Shown: positions 52,347 through 61,662 of the stretch, piece after piece
How the letters are laid out: each line of letters opens with the position of its first letter
Numbering within the stretch: position 1 is the first letter of the stretch
Assembly: GCF_018613795.1 (NCBI RefSeq)
Contig: NZ_JAGGPN010000038.1
Span: 1-64,000, forward strand
From: Arthrobacter sp. ISL-65
GTDB taxonomy: Bacteria; Actinomycetota; Actinomycetes; Actinomycetales; Micrococcaceae
Length of the DNA stretch: 64,000 nucleotides
Direction of reading: 5' to 3'
Made by a program: the position numbers and the translations under genes
Notes under the pieces: generated by a model
The model's database searches: none
What the model was told of the DNA's origin: nothing
What the model saw: only the letters and a program-made list of their open reading frames with translations

Positions 52347-54422
52347 TTAGTCGTCTTTGAAGTCCTCCTGAGCCGGCAAATACGGCTTCACCAGGCGGTG
52401 CAGATGTGACTGCCCCTTCACAGTCCGGTTGACGTGCCCCTGCTGCACCAAGGCCTGAACTGCCCTGTCGATGTCCTCGTTATTGCCTCGGACCTCGCGC
52501 CGGACCGTGGTGGTGGTTGCACCGGCGTGCTCCTCGCCCAGCTCAGCCAGGAAGTCGCTGATGCGCCCCATGAGCAGGGATTCTGCCTGCTCCGCCGTCG
52601 CCTCGGCGGCTGGTGCTGCTACGGTCAGCACCAGCCCGCCACCAGTGGAGTCCACGATGACCCGGGCAGCCTCCTGCGTGCGGTCCGATGCCCGATGCTC
52701 GCCACTCCTGCCGCGAACGTACCCAGGGCGGTCCTTGGCTACCCGCAGCACCAGCTCCCCGCAAAGCCCACGCCCCAGCGGCTGCCTCACGTCAAGGCTG
52801 TACGCCGCGCCCGTCAGGGCGGACAGCTTGGCCTGACCGCCGATCGCGAACCGTCCGCGCGTCTCAGCGTTCTTGGTGACGTGGTCGATCTGCACTACGG
52901 CAGCCCCGGTCCGGTCTGCGATGCGCCGGGGGACCTTCCGGGTCCATTCGATAGCCGTGGCGTTGGGATCTTTGCTCTCCCCGGTGACTACGTCCATCGA
53001 CTCGCTCACACCGTCGATCACGGCCAGCTTGTACGGGCGAGCCCCGAGCGTGGCATACAGCGCGTCAAGGTCGGGCCCGTACTTGTCGGGGTCGGTGGAG
53101 GGCTGCAGATAGACGAACTGCTCCCCGATCATCTTGCGGCTGGCACCCAGAGTAACGAGCCGATCCACGATGCTGCCCGGGTCAGACTCGAAATCCAGGT
53201 ACAGCACATGCCCTCCGGCCATCATGACGCGGACGGCCTCGTGCTGTACCAGCATGGACTTCCCCGACTCAGACTCCCCGTGAATGGAGTGCGTCAGCCC
53301 GGGATACAGCAGGCTCACGCCGTCGTCCCGGGTCAGGAGGCACGGCACAGGCGGCTGGTAGCTGCCGTCAAGGTACCCCGTCAGGTCCATACCTGCCCAA
53401 GATGAAGCGCCACCTACACGCTCCGCACCCTGACCAGCGTCCTGAGAGTCACCCTCGAGCGCCCCCCGGAGGTCGGCGTGGGTAAGCGGGCTGAAGTCCT
53501 CCCGCGGACGTCCCTGTGGTGCCAGCGGGGCGTCCCCGACAGTCCTCTTGGCGCTGCTCCACTTGTAGGCGGGATCGTACGTGCCGGCAGCGGCGGGGGC
53601 ATGCTCCATGAAGTCCTTCTCAGCGTCATCCAGAGTGTAGACGGTGCACGAGTTGGCTGCTTCGATAAGCCTGCATGCCGCACGGAAAACCCCGGAGTCC
53701 CAGCCGTCGCCCCGGTCAGTGCGGGCACCGTCGGGCAAGTCAGCCAGCTCTACCAGGTCAGCCAGCACCCCGGCCACCGTTACCTGCACGTATCGCTCGT
53801 CCGGTGCAGGGTCCGCAGCGACAGGGTCGACGGCGGGCACGCGGGCCTGCGGTGCTTCCACGTACTCGGCCAGCAGCTCGTCCACGCTGATCAGGTCACC
53901 GTCCACCACCCAGTGCTGGAAGTGGTCGGGGCGCTGCTGACTCGGCCGGAACATGTACCGCTCCGGCTGGGCCGACCCCACGTCGAACTGGTCCTGCCCG
54001 AGCTTCCGCATCAGGGACGTGGTGGCGCGGGTGTACTCCTCAGGGGTCATGTCACGGTCGGTCGGGAACAGCAGCCGGTACCGGGGCGCTTCCGGCGTGG
54101 AGTTGTACGTGGTGTGAACCAGCGCCTGGTAGCCGAGCACAAGGCTCACCTGATCAGGCAGTGAGCTCCGGGCGCTGTCGGCGTCCAGCGTGATGGCCGA
54201 CCGGGCCACTACGGTGCCCTTACGGCGGTGCAGGTCGGTGCAGGCCTTCCGGTCCCAGTGGTCCATGGTGCTGTGCTCGATGCGCCCCAGCACGTAGTTG
54301 CCGCATGCCTTCTCACTGCCGGGGTTCTCCACCCATCCGAGCAGCTGCTCCCATGTGATGGTGTCCTGCGTCCAGTGACGGCTGTTCTGCCGGGGTGCGA
54401 TGGCGATATCGAGAGCCCTCAT
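52347..54422 (-). CDS. Primase/helicase-like replication protein (RepA-type ATPase)
   Basis: A 691-residue protein. The N-terminal 200 residues look like an archaeo-eukaryotic-type primase-like domain (ARSAITLDADSARSSLPDQ, then PRYRLLFPTDRDMTPEEY). The middle is a RecA-fold SF4/RepA-like ATPase with GESESGKSMLVQHEA (Walker A), VLYLDFESDPG (Walker B-like) and VVQIDHVTK. The C-terminal 90 residues look like a winged helix (DRAVQALVQQGHVNRTVKG). Such proteins start replication of plasmids, satellites and actinobacterial integrative elements. It is co-transcribed with two small upstream genes. Confidence 0.8.
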   Translation of the reverse strand: MRALDIAIAPRQNSRHWTQDTITWEQLLGWVENPGSEKACGNYVLGRIEHSTMDHWDRKACTDLHRRKGTVVARSAITLDADSARSSLPDQVSLVLGYQALVHTTYNSTPEAPRYRLLFPTDRDMTPEEYTRATTSLMRKLGQDQFDVGSAQPERYMFRPSQQRPDHFQHWVVDGDLISVDELLAEYVEAPQARVPAVDPVAADPAPDERYVQVTVAGVLADLVELADLPDGARTDRGDGWDSGVFRAACRLIEAANSCTVYTLDDAEKDFMEHAPAAAGTYDPAYKWSSAKRTVGDAPLAPQGRPREDFSPLTHADLRGALEGDSQDAGQGAERVGGASSWAGMDLTGYLDGSYQPPVPCLLTRDDGVSLLYPGLTHSIHGESESGKSMLVQHEAVRVMMAGGHVLYLDFESDPGSIVDRLVTLGASRKMIGEQFVYLQPSTDPDKYGPDLDALYATLGARPYKLAVIDGVSESMDVVTGESKDPNATAIEWTRKVPRRIADRTGAAVVQIDHVTKNAETRGRFAIGGQAKLSALTGAAYSLDVRQPLGRGLCGELVLRVAKDRPGYVRGRSGEHRASDRTQEAARVIVDSTGGGLVLTVAAPAAEATAEQAESLLMGRISDFLAELGEEHAGATTTTVRREVRGNNEDIDRAVQALVQQGHVNRTVKGQSHLHRLVKPYLPAQEDFKDD

Positions 54423-54730
54423 TCGCCGCTCACCGCCAGCAGGTCCGCCATACCGGACGGAAGGAACCGGCGAACGTAGCGCCCACGGCCTTGCCGTATC
54501 AAGGTGACTTCCTGATCAGGCTTGCTGGCAGGGCGGAGCAGCGTCTGCTCGGTGCGCTCAGAGGCGGTAGTCGGGCGGCGGCGCTGACTGCGGCCCGACT
54601 GCCGGAACCATGCAGCGTCGGCGGCAGTAGTGCGCTCCAGGTCGGCCAGCAGCGGGCAGGAGTCGGCATGCACTACGCGACCGGCAGCAGCCGGGGCGGT
54701 GCAGTCGGGGCAGACGGGGCGGCGGCTCAT
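54419..54730 (-). CDS. Small zinc-ribbon-like protein
   Basis: A 103-residue protein. MSRRPVCPDCTAPA, then HADSCPLL give a CxxC...C cluster that could bind zinc. The rest is basic (RQSGRSQRRRPTTASE) and ends with GRGRYVRRFLPSGM. ATG at 54730 overlaps the upstream stop (ATGA), and its own stop overlaps the replication gene start. Probably an accessory to replication or transcription; function unknown. Confidence 0.6.
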   Translation of the reverse strand: MSRRPVCPDCTAPAAAGRVVHADSCPLLADLERTTAADAAWFRQSGRSQRRRPTTASERTEQTLLRPASKPDQEVTLIRQGRGRYVRRFLPSGMADLLAVSGE

Positions 54731-54948
54731 GCGGCGGCCCCAGTCAGGAGAGCGGCCAGCTGCTCGCACTGCTCCGGAGTGATCGGCGGCTCAGCAGTGA
54801 GCGCCTGCCGGATGGCCCGCTCGACAAGGGCTGCGTTGAGGTTGCGGCGGGCGGCGGCTACGCGCTCCGGGTCAGGGCCGCCGTTGCGGGTATAACGGGA
54901 GGCCACCCCGAGGGCGGAACGGGCGATCAGGACAGGATCAACGGACAT
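54727..54948 (-). CDS. Small helical hypothetical protein
   Basis: A 73-residue protein made of helices (DPVLIARSALGVASRYTRNG; ERVAAARRNLNAALVERAIR; TPEQCEQLAALLTGAAA). GGAG lies six bases before the ATG at 54948. It heads the three-gene run ending in the replication protein. Function unknown. Upstream, 54949-55628 holds the tRNA-like sequence but no other gene I can support. Confidence 0.55.
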   Translation of the reverse strand: MSVDPVLIARSALGVASRYTRNGGPDPERVAAARRNLNAALVERAIRQALTAEPPITPEQCEQLAALLTGAAA

Positions 54949-55270
54949 CGGAAACTCCACTACTTGAAGGCTTAACCCGTGCCTATTTCGTGGTGTTCGT
55001 GGTTCGTTGTGCCTCAGCTCCGGCTCTTACCGGGGGTCGCAACTAGAACTTTAGCTTCAAATTACCCGAGGACCTAGTAAGACCCCCCGCAAAAATGTAT
55101 GAGAGCTTCCCCCCAATGCACTCCGGGCACCGTGGTGACCGAGACGACACGCAGCTCCGCACACCACCAATAAGCCCCCTTCTGCCGTAATTGCCCACGG
55201 AAGGCCCCTGCTCAGGCCCAACGGCTCCCCCGGCAATAGGGCAGGGACATCTGGAGCGATACTGAACACG

Positions 55271-55347
55271 GCCTCCTTCCCGCGGCGCGTGACCGACCCA
55301 CATCTCGTAAATTGGGGGTCGTCGGTTCGATCCGACGGGGGGCTCCA
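55271..55347 (+). pseudogene. Decayed tRNA-Thr(CGU)-like sequence
   Basis: A 77-base stretch from GCCTCCTT to GGGGCTCCA. The acceptor arms GCCTCCT and GGGGGGC pair with two G-U pairs, and CCA is encoded. CTCGTAA looks like the anticodon loop of tRNA-Thr(CGU). The T arm GTCGGTTCGATCCGAC lacks one base of the normal seven-base loop, the anticodon stem is imperfect, and no canonical D arm is seen. It is therefore a broken tRNA or an attachment-site relic rather than a working tRNA. Confidence 0.5.
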
Positions 55348-55628
55348 GAAAGAAGCGCACCGTCACTTGGACAACCCCCCGCTGATGGCGCGGTTTTGTC
55401 CGTCTATATTTGAGGCATTCCATCCAACCCCCTCCAGGCGCCCGCACGCCACGCTGGTTCGAAAGTTTGTTCGAGCACGGCTCGCGAGGTTAGATAGGGG
55501 GATGCATATGATCTGCTACTCCCCCAACTCTAAATCATCCTCCACGATGCACCCCATCGCCCGGTTGACGGTGAGCTGTCGGCTGTGCTTAGCTTTGTCC
55601 AACGAATTGAAAGTTGGGAAGAGCGCGC

Positions 55629-58076
55629 ATGGAATTCTTGTCCGAAGACGACGTAAAGATTCACCACCTTCCGAAGGTGTTGTCGGAAGCTGGCTACCAA
55701 CTCGACAATGTCGGCTACAACGTCGGCATCGAGGTGAAGCAGGGGCGGAAAGCGCGAACGATTTTTGCGGATGCCGTGGTCTACAGCGAACCAACGCGGA
55801 GCCGAGCACTGGTTGTAGTCGAGACGAAACCGCCTACTCCACCCCTGACGGCGGGCGATGCCGACCAGGCCTTCTCATACGCGCGTTTGCTAACTCCCAT
55901 CGCTCCGTTCGTTCTGCTGACCAATGGCACCGAGACGAAGGCGTACGACACCTTCACGAAGAAGCTGCTTCCTCAAGGGCTGCCAACCTCAGGGAAGGCC
56001 TCTGCGGCGGCCAAGCGGGGGCCGGAAGCCAAGAAGTTGGCGGAAGAGGCCAGGCACGAGCTCTTCAAGGTCGATAGCGTGGACGAATACAAGCGGATCC
56101 TGCGCGCGTGCCACAACTCGATACGTAACAACGAGGGCTACGACCCGACGAAGGCCTTTGACGAGTTGTCTAAAGTGATGTTCACCAAGCTCTTCGAAGA
56201 GAAATCCGGCAAAGAGCGGTTCCGACTCAAGAAGTTCGACGACTTGATGTCCAGCAACATCAATATCATCCAGCAAATTTTCCGCGAGACTTCCAAGTCT
56301 CAGGAGTACAGCGGATTGTTCCTTCCTAACGACACAATCGAGCTCAGTGATCGCACCATCCGCGAGCTTGTTGGCCACTTCGAAAACTTCGATCTCTCCC
56401 TGACCGACTTCGATGTCAAGGGTGAGGCATTCGAACACTTCCTTGGAAGCACGTTCACGGGCGGGTTGGGCCAGTACTTCACACCTAGGAACGTCGTTAA
56501 CTTCATGGTGGAGGTCCTCTCTCCAAAGGTCGGAGAGACGGTGGTGGACCCCTTCTGTGGGACGGGTGGATTCCTCATCGCCTGGCACAGCTTCGTTGCC
56601 GAAAGCATCGATGCCATGTCCATCTCAGATGACTTGAAGGCCAGCTACCTAGAGACGCTCAACAAGGAGAGCCTCTTTGGTATCGACTGGAATGAGCGCA
56701 CGTCTCTCGCATGCCGGATGAACATGACCATGCACGGAGAAGGGGAGTCAGCTAGCAACATCTTCAAGCAGTCGGGTTTTGTGGATGCCATAAGGTCCGG
56801 CAGTACGGTCATAGGCGACGAGCTCTTTGACGTGTGCCTGACGAACCCGCCGTTCGGTTCCACGGAATCAGACCCCGAAATTCTGAAGGCCCACGACCTG
56901 GGGTCGGGGCGGAAAGCCATCGAACGTGCAGCGCTTGCGATGGAGCGGTCCATTCGGCTGGCAAAGCCCGGTGGACGCGTTGCCATAGTCATCATGGATG
57001 GGATTCTGGCTAACCCCTCCACCAAGAGCGTCCGGGACTACGTTCGCAAGAACACGATCGTGCGGGGGCTGATCAGCCTGAATGCTGAAACCTTCGAAGC
57101 TTACGGAGGCCGAGCCAATACGACGATCCTGCTTCTTGAGAAGCGGAGCGCACCTCTGGCTGACTTGCCGAGCGACTCGGAGGACGTTTTCATGGCCGTT
57201 TGCCGGAATACCGGATATGCGGCCAATGGGCTCGAGATCGCTGGAAACGAGCTTCCAGCAATCTTGGTGGAGTACAACGCTTGGCGCAATGGTCAGGCTC
57301 CAAGTGGGGAAAACGTCTGGGTAACTAAGCTGACTGATCGGCTTGACCCTCGCCACTACTGGCGGCCAGATGCCGCCGTTTCCTCCCGTGCTGACATCAC
57401 AATAGGACTGGCAGGCCTTTCACTCGATCTGAAGAGCCTCCAAGGCGTCGTCGACGACTTGAAAAACGACGTGGAGACGCTGGTCGCTGATATTCAATTC
57501 ACTGAACGGCCCCTCGGAGATCTTCTGACGGAAGTTTCAGAGACCGTCAGACTCGCTCCGAAGAAGGAATACAAGCTGCTCGGCGTACGCTGGTGGGGCG
57601 GCGGAGCTTTCATCCGGGAGACGAAGCTCGGACAGGACATAAAGAGCACTTCCCTTAGGAAGGTCCACAGCGGCGCGTTGGTCTATAACCGCCTGTTTGC
57701 CTTCAGGGCGTCATTTGCGATCGTCGACCCAAGTTGTTCTGATGCTGTGGCATCTGGCGAGTTCCCGATGTTTGAGGCTAACGCAAATGAATACGACCCA
57801 ACGGCTCTTAAGAAGTATGTCGTCCACGCCTTGAACTCGCCCAAATACCTGGGCGTGGTAGATGCCGAGTCAAGCGGCTCCACAAAGACCAGCCGAAACA
57901 GGTTCAAGCAAGACGCGTTCCGGAAATTCAGGATTGCCGTCCCGACAAACCCGGAGGACCTAGAGGCGTTGGTGGCGTTGCTGGACCGAGCTGACCGGCT
58001 CAGAGATTCGCTCAACGAGTTGGCGGATGGATCGCAGGTCATCCGGAATACATTCACCGGATTGCTCGAGGTCTAG
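55629..58076 (+). CDS. Single-chain restriction-modification protein: nuclease, N6-adenine methyltransferase and specificity domain
   Basis: An 815-residue fusion. Residues 1-150 are an HsdR_N-like PD-(D/E)xK domain (TIFADAVVYSE, then ALVVVETKPP). The middle is an HsdM-like N6-adenine methyltransferase: helical bundle, FTGGLGQYFTPRNVVNFM, DPFCGTGGFL (SAM site) and CLTNPPFGS (catalytic NPPF). The last 190 residues are an HsdS-like half-specificity domain (RPLGDLLTEVSETVRL...YKLLGVRWWGGGAFI). No ATP-dependent translocase is fused or encoded nearby, so it resembles type IIG/BcgI-like enzymes. ATG at 55629 with GGGAAGAG before it, rather than the TTG at 55614. Confidence 0.88.
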   Translation: MEFLSEDDVKIHHLPKVLSEAGYQLDNVGYNVGIEVKQGRKARTIFADAVVYSEPTRSRALVVVETKPPTPPLTAGDADQAFSYARLLTPIAPFVLLTNGTETKAYDTFTKKLLPQGLPTSGKASAAAKRGPEAKKLAEEARHELFKVDSVDEYKRILRACHNSIRNNEGYDPTKAFDELSKVMFTKLFEEKSGKERFRLKKFDDLMSSNINIIQQIFRETSKSQEYSGLFLPNDTIELSDRTIRELVGHFENFDLSLTDFDVKGEAFEHFLGSTFTGGLGQYFTPRNVVNFMVEVLSPKVGETVVDPFCGTGGFLIAWHSFVAESIDAMSISDDLKASYLETLNKESLFGIDWNERTSLACRMNMTMHGEGESASNIFKQSGFVDAIRSGSTVIGDELFDVCLTNPPFGSTESDPEILKAHDLGSGRKAIERAALAMERSIRLAKPGGRVAIVIMDGILANPSTKSVRDYVRKNTIVRGLISLNAETFEAYGGRANTTILLLEKRSAPLADLPSDSEDVFMAVCRNTGYAANGLEIAGNELPAILVEYNAWRNGQAPSGENVWVTKLTDRLDPRHYWRPDAAVSSRADITIGLAGLSLDLKSLQGVVDDLKNDVETLVADIQFTERPLGDLLTEVSETVRLAPKKEYKLLGVRWWGGGAFIRETKLGQDIKSTSLRKVHSGALVYNRLFAFRASFAIVDPSCSDAVASGEFPMFEANANEYDPTALKKYVVHALNSPKYLGVVDAESSGSTKTSRNRFKQDAFRKFRIAVPTNPEDLEALVALLDRADRLRDSLNELADGSQVIRNTFTGLLEV

Positions 58077-58230
58077 GTCCCACAGCGCGGCTTTTCTCAA
58101 TCTGATCATCGCTGAACACGGGTCCGCCAGTAATAAAGAATTGACCGCTTATAGAGTTCTTGTTGGTCTCGTCGACTATAAACCAATGCACTACGACTCC
58201 TCCATGGCAATAGTGGAGAACCACCACCTT

Positions 58231-58263
58231 CAGGGACACCGCCAGGCGCTTGCGGTGTCCCTG
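58231..58263. terminator. 12-base perfect hairpin after the restriction-modification gene
   Basis: CAGGGACACCGC (58231-58242) and GCGGTGTCCCTG (58252-58263) with a nine-base loop. No T run follows on either side, so it may be an RNA stabiliser rather than a classical terminator. The remaining part of 58077-58349 shows no gene. Confidence 0.5.
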
Positions 58264-58349
58264 GGATGTCCTCACACCAAGGTACTGATGGGTGGGGCAT
58301 CGCTCGCCGAAATTCTGCCAACTTCTGTGTTGGTTTTACTTGAGCATTC

Positions 58350-58850
58350 TTAGCGAACGGTGGTTCGGAACGTGAGCGGATCATTAGTGTCCCGAGCAAT
58401 CCTGTATTCCGCGGCAGAGCCACAGTCAGACGCGAGACTGACTGGCTCAATGACGACGCTCTCAGGCGGGCTGGTGATCGACGAGGATGCGGAAGGGACT
58501 GACGCTGTCGGGTCCGTCGGTGTAGCCGATGTGCCCCCAGACGGGGCCGAGCTCGGAAGGATGGAATTGGTTAGCTTCTGGGCTTGGGCGTACATCCGGC
58601 TATACATGACACTCCCCATCCGGTCAATGCGGGCGTCCACCTCGCTGGCAGGCAGGTTGCCCCAGTTTGGCGAGTTCTGTTGCGCGGACACAAATGCCCC
58701 CCAATTTTGGCAAATAGAAACGCCGGAGAATACGACCTGTGAACTTCCAGCAACTAGCGTCGCCATCGCGCCACCGAAGCCGACAACTGCGGATACACCT
58801 AACGCAATCAGGCTAATAACAAGGCTACCCACCGCAAGACCAGTTTTCAT
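58350..58850 (-). CDS. Hypothetical exported or membrane-anchored protein
   Basis: A 166-residue protein starting MKTGLAVGSLVISLIALGVS, a signal anchor or uncleaved signal. The outer part has two cysteines (VSICQNWGAF; LASDCGSAAEY) and a Ser/Thr/Pro-rich linker (APSGGTSATPTDPTASVPSA). The longer open frame to 59288 is not supported; AAGGGAC lies before the ATG at 58850. I do not recognise the family. The stretch 58851-59486 between this gene and the protease shows no gene or clear signal. Confidence 0.6.
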   Translation of the reverse strand: MKTGLAVGSLVISLIALGVSAVVGFGGAMATLVAGSSQVVFSGVSICQNWGAFVSAQQNSPNWGNLPASEVDARIDRMGSVMYSRMYAQAQKLTNSILPSSAPSGGTSATPTDPTASVPSASSSITSPPESVVIEPVSLASDCGSAAEYRIARDTNDPLTFRTTVR

Positions 58851-59486
58851 TGGTGTCCCTTCATTAAGGTTACTGGCACTATCGGAACTGATCTGCGGAA
58901 CGCTACACCGTGAGAGGACCAAAATAAATGGGCCGAAGAGACCTCCGCACGCAGTCAGAGTGAGGAGCGGAGTATAAGAAGCTACCGAAGCCGTGGCTGA
59001 CGGCCTCCCCCGGCGGATATACAGCCGCCTATCCCTGGCCCACTGCCAAGTTCTGGGCAGATGCCTGAATCTCTGAAGAGCACGTGCCGGCTTATCACAG
59101 ACCATCACACTCATAGAGATACCTAGGAACATACTGGTTTGAGACCGCGCCTGCGTCCGAGCTGGGAACTGATGTCGGGCGCGCGCAGTCGGGGTCGGGG
59201 CAACACAAAGCAGGAGGCCTTCGGTCTCTTCTATTGATAGACGGAGGGATCCGCGCGAATCGGCGCCAAAACGCGCTTCGGACAGCAATTCTGACGGTAA
59301 GCGGCTCTTGAACGCGTCCCTGCCGAAGTGGCCTGCATCGTCTCCCGCCGAGAGGAACCGATGAAATAAGCGACTGGAACGGCACTCAGAGCACGCGCGG
59401 CCACACGGCCGCTTTCCTGTCCAAGATGTACCCGGAGCGTCTAGCTAGCCAGACTCCACGAACACCTTCCCAGCTGGCGCACTGGG

Positions 59487-60374
59487 CTACCGGGCACGAC
59501 GATCTTTGTTTATGCCCTGCCTCGGACGCACCACCCCGTCCTCTCCGCGAAGCGGCGGAAGCTCCTGAGTCCTGGCCCTACCGTCCGCGGAGAAACGTTG
59601 CTGACCATTGATGATGTCTACTATCACGCTAGTGCGCCAGACATAGCCGATGTCCGACTCATCGCTGATCCGCCCCGAATAAACTCCTGCAAGATAGTAA
59701 TCAGTCATCTCGCTGGTCCTGATCTGGCCTGACGTCATTTTCACAGGTCTCAGCCCAGGCCGAAATAGGACAGGAGACCCCGATTGCCCTGCACGTGTGC
59801 GAGCATCAACGAGGAACATGGGCAGACCGTTGTAGTAGACAGACGGCTCGGTCGCAACGGATGCTCTGGTCCATATCCCCATACCTCGGTGGTATGACTG
59901 CCCGAACGGAAAACCTACAACGAACAGGTCCTCACCAACCCAAAGGACGGGGTCGTCCTCGGGCTTCGCCATGTCGTATGGAGTCAGCGCCGTTCCGTCC
60001 GGCAACGAGAGCTTCAAAGCAACGACGTCGACTTGCGGACCAAGTGTTGGGTGTTCAAACCACAGTGGGCTTTCATCAGCAGCGTCCAAGACAGGCACCG
60101 AGATTTCCCGCCACACCTGTTTATCACTTATATCTAAATAGAGAATCGAGACGGAGTCAGGGGTGACCCCGTGCGTATGCATAATTTCATTAGATCTGGG
60201 GTGCCGCCCAGAAAGGTTATGGCGGTTTGTAATGAGGAATCGGTCAGCACCTGCCCCAACTACAAAACCCGTCCCCGTTGCCAGCTCTTTGCCTTGCCAG
60301 CGCATAGTCACCATCAAAGACAAAAGAGATGGATCAGGCTGGATTTTTACAAGTTTTGGCCCGGAGCTAGGCAT
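59487..60374 (-). CDS. Trypsin-like serine protease paired with a kinase
   Basis: A 295-residue soluble chymotrypsin-fold protease. The catalytic His is in DRFLITNRHNLSG, the Asp in QVDVVALKL and the Ser in TRAGQSGSPVLF. The loop SYHRGMGIWTRASVATEPS and the strand LFVVGFPFGQ follow the fold of phage-defence-type and eukaryote-virus-like trypsin peptidases. No signal peptide, membrane helix or PDZ domain. Its ATG lies inside the end of the kinase gene (8-base overlap), so the two are translated together. The kinase may activate it, or both may act on a common target. Confidence 0.88.
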   Translation of the reverse strand: MPSSGPKLVKIQPDPSLLSLMVTMRWQGKELATGTGFVVGAGADRFLITNRHNLSGRHPRSNEIMHTHGVTPDSVSILYLDISDKQVWREISVPVLDAADESPLWFEHPTLGPQVDVVALKLSLPDGTALTPYDMAKPEDDPVLWVGEDLFVVGFPFGQSYHRGMGIWTRASVATEPSVYYNGLPMFLVDARTRAGQSGSPVLFRPGLRPVKMTSGQIRTSEMTDYYLAGVYSGRISDESDIGYVWRTSVIVDIINGQQRFSADGRARTQELPPLRGEDGVVRPRQGINKDRRAR

Positions 60375-61662
60375 CTTGTCGCAGAATCTGTTGCACTGCG
60401 GGGGGCAGAGAGGTACCTAGCATAGCGTCACGAACGAAAGCACGAGCGCCTGGGTTGGCATCCAGGATATCGATTAGGGAGTGAACATACTGGGCGTCGT
60501 TAGCGGCCTTGCCACCGATGCGAACAAACAGATCCCTTACGAAGTAACGGTTGTGGTTATAACCGAGCAGGAGCAACGGCTGCAGGAGCATCAGCCGAAC
60601 CTCGGTACGATCTACCCAATTCCAAGCCCTTTCTATGAACAAGGCGTATTGATCGGTCGAGTCCCACGGATGTTGTCCCTGTATCGCTGACAGATAAGAC
60701 CCAAAAACGTCCGCGAGCGTGTCGACGCTTGTGTTAGCCATCGATTGCATACATTCACCAGGCAAGGTCGTGACGAAGTTCAAGTAGAGCTCGTGGTCGT
60801 CGCGATTGGCCAGTAGAAGGGCGCTCAGCTCCGCGAGAGCACCCGGTTGACTTTGCTTCCACTCAGCGAGTAACCGTGCTGCCTTCTTTTCCACCGCTTC
60901 AGTCTCGCCGATATCGGTTCTTCGCCGAGCGATAGCCTTCTTCATTTCGGTAATGCTTAGATAGCGACTTTTTGAATCCCTGCTGGTCGCCCTAACAACA
61001 ACATCTCGGAATCTCTCGGGGACCTTGATTGGTTCGATGCCCGCTCCTGGCGTAGCGTTTGCCAACAGAGCATAGAGAAGGGCGCCCAACGAGTACACAT
61101 CTGCCGTGACGTCAGCGTCCTTTGCATTGTGCCATTGCTCGGGTGCGACGTAGCCTTCGGAGCCAAAACCGGCATTTGTTCGCGTAAGTGCCGCCGAATC
61201 TGAGTTGATCCGCCGACTGTACCCAAAATCAGAAACCTGATACTTACCGTCGATGAACAGTACGTTGCCCGGCTTGAGATCTCGATGAAGAACGTTCGCG
61301 GAATGCGCGTACTCGATGGCGTCTAATATTGCGTCGAAGACGCCAAGGGCATGGACTTCCTCCAAGCCCCAAGGGTTGTCGGCAATTTCTTGGTGCAGGC
61401 TGTGGGACGCCCACGGCATGATGTAGGCGGGCTCCTTGCTTTCCATCTGCGCCCCGATAACTTTCACAATGCCCGGGTGGTCAAGCATCGTCATGAGCGA
61501 TATCTCGCGTTCGAAGCGCCGTCTGTCCTCGTCAGGATCTGGACTATCGGGGGCGATAGACAACACTTTTAGAGCGTAGGTAACGCCGTCGTCCCCAAGG
61601 ACTTCGTAAACACGCCCTTGGCCGCCCTGATTGATTAGGCGGGTGATCGAAAATTTTTGCAC
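60367..61662 (-). CDS. Soluble Ser/Thr protein kinase with helical C-terminal domain
   Basis: A 431-residue Hanks-type kinase. All active-site marks are present: GGQGRVYEV (glycine loop), YALKVL (Lys), HRDLKPGNVLF (catalytic loop), VSDFGYSRR (DFG) and GYVAPEQW (APE region). The kinase domain spans about 1-260. The C-terminal 170 residues are helical (AEWKQSQPGALAELSALLLA; RTEVRLMLLQPLLLLGYNHN), unlike the PASTA or transmembrane parts of housekeeping PknB kinases. GTG start at 61662 after GGGGGAG. It is the first gene of the kinase-protease operon. Confidence 0.92.
   Translation of the reverse strand: MQKFSITRLINQGGQGRVYEVLGDDGVTYALKVLSIAPDSPDPDEDRRRFEREISLMTMLDHPGIVKVIGAQMESKEPAYIMPWASHSLHQEIADNPWGLEEVHALGVFDAILDAIEYAHSANVLHRDLKPGNVLFIDGKYQVSDFGYSRRINSDSAALTRTNAGFGSEGYVAPEQWHNAKDADVTADVYSLGALLYALLANATPGAGIEPIKVPERFRDVVVRATSRDSKSRYLSITEMKKAIARRRTDIGETEAVEKKAARLLAEWKQSQPGALAELSALLLANRDDHELYLNFVTTLPGECMQSMANTSVDTLADVFGSYLSAIQGQHPWDSTDQYALFIERAWNWVDRTEVRLMLLQPLLLLGYNHNRYFVRDLFVRIGGKAANDAQYVHSLIDILDANPGARAFVRDAMLGTSLPPAVQQILRQDA

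Noticed and set aside
58851..59288. Longer form of the 58350-58850 protein
   Set aside because: The extra N-terminal 146 residues have no protein-like pattern, while the shorter form starts with a signal segment and a ribosome site.
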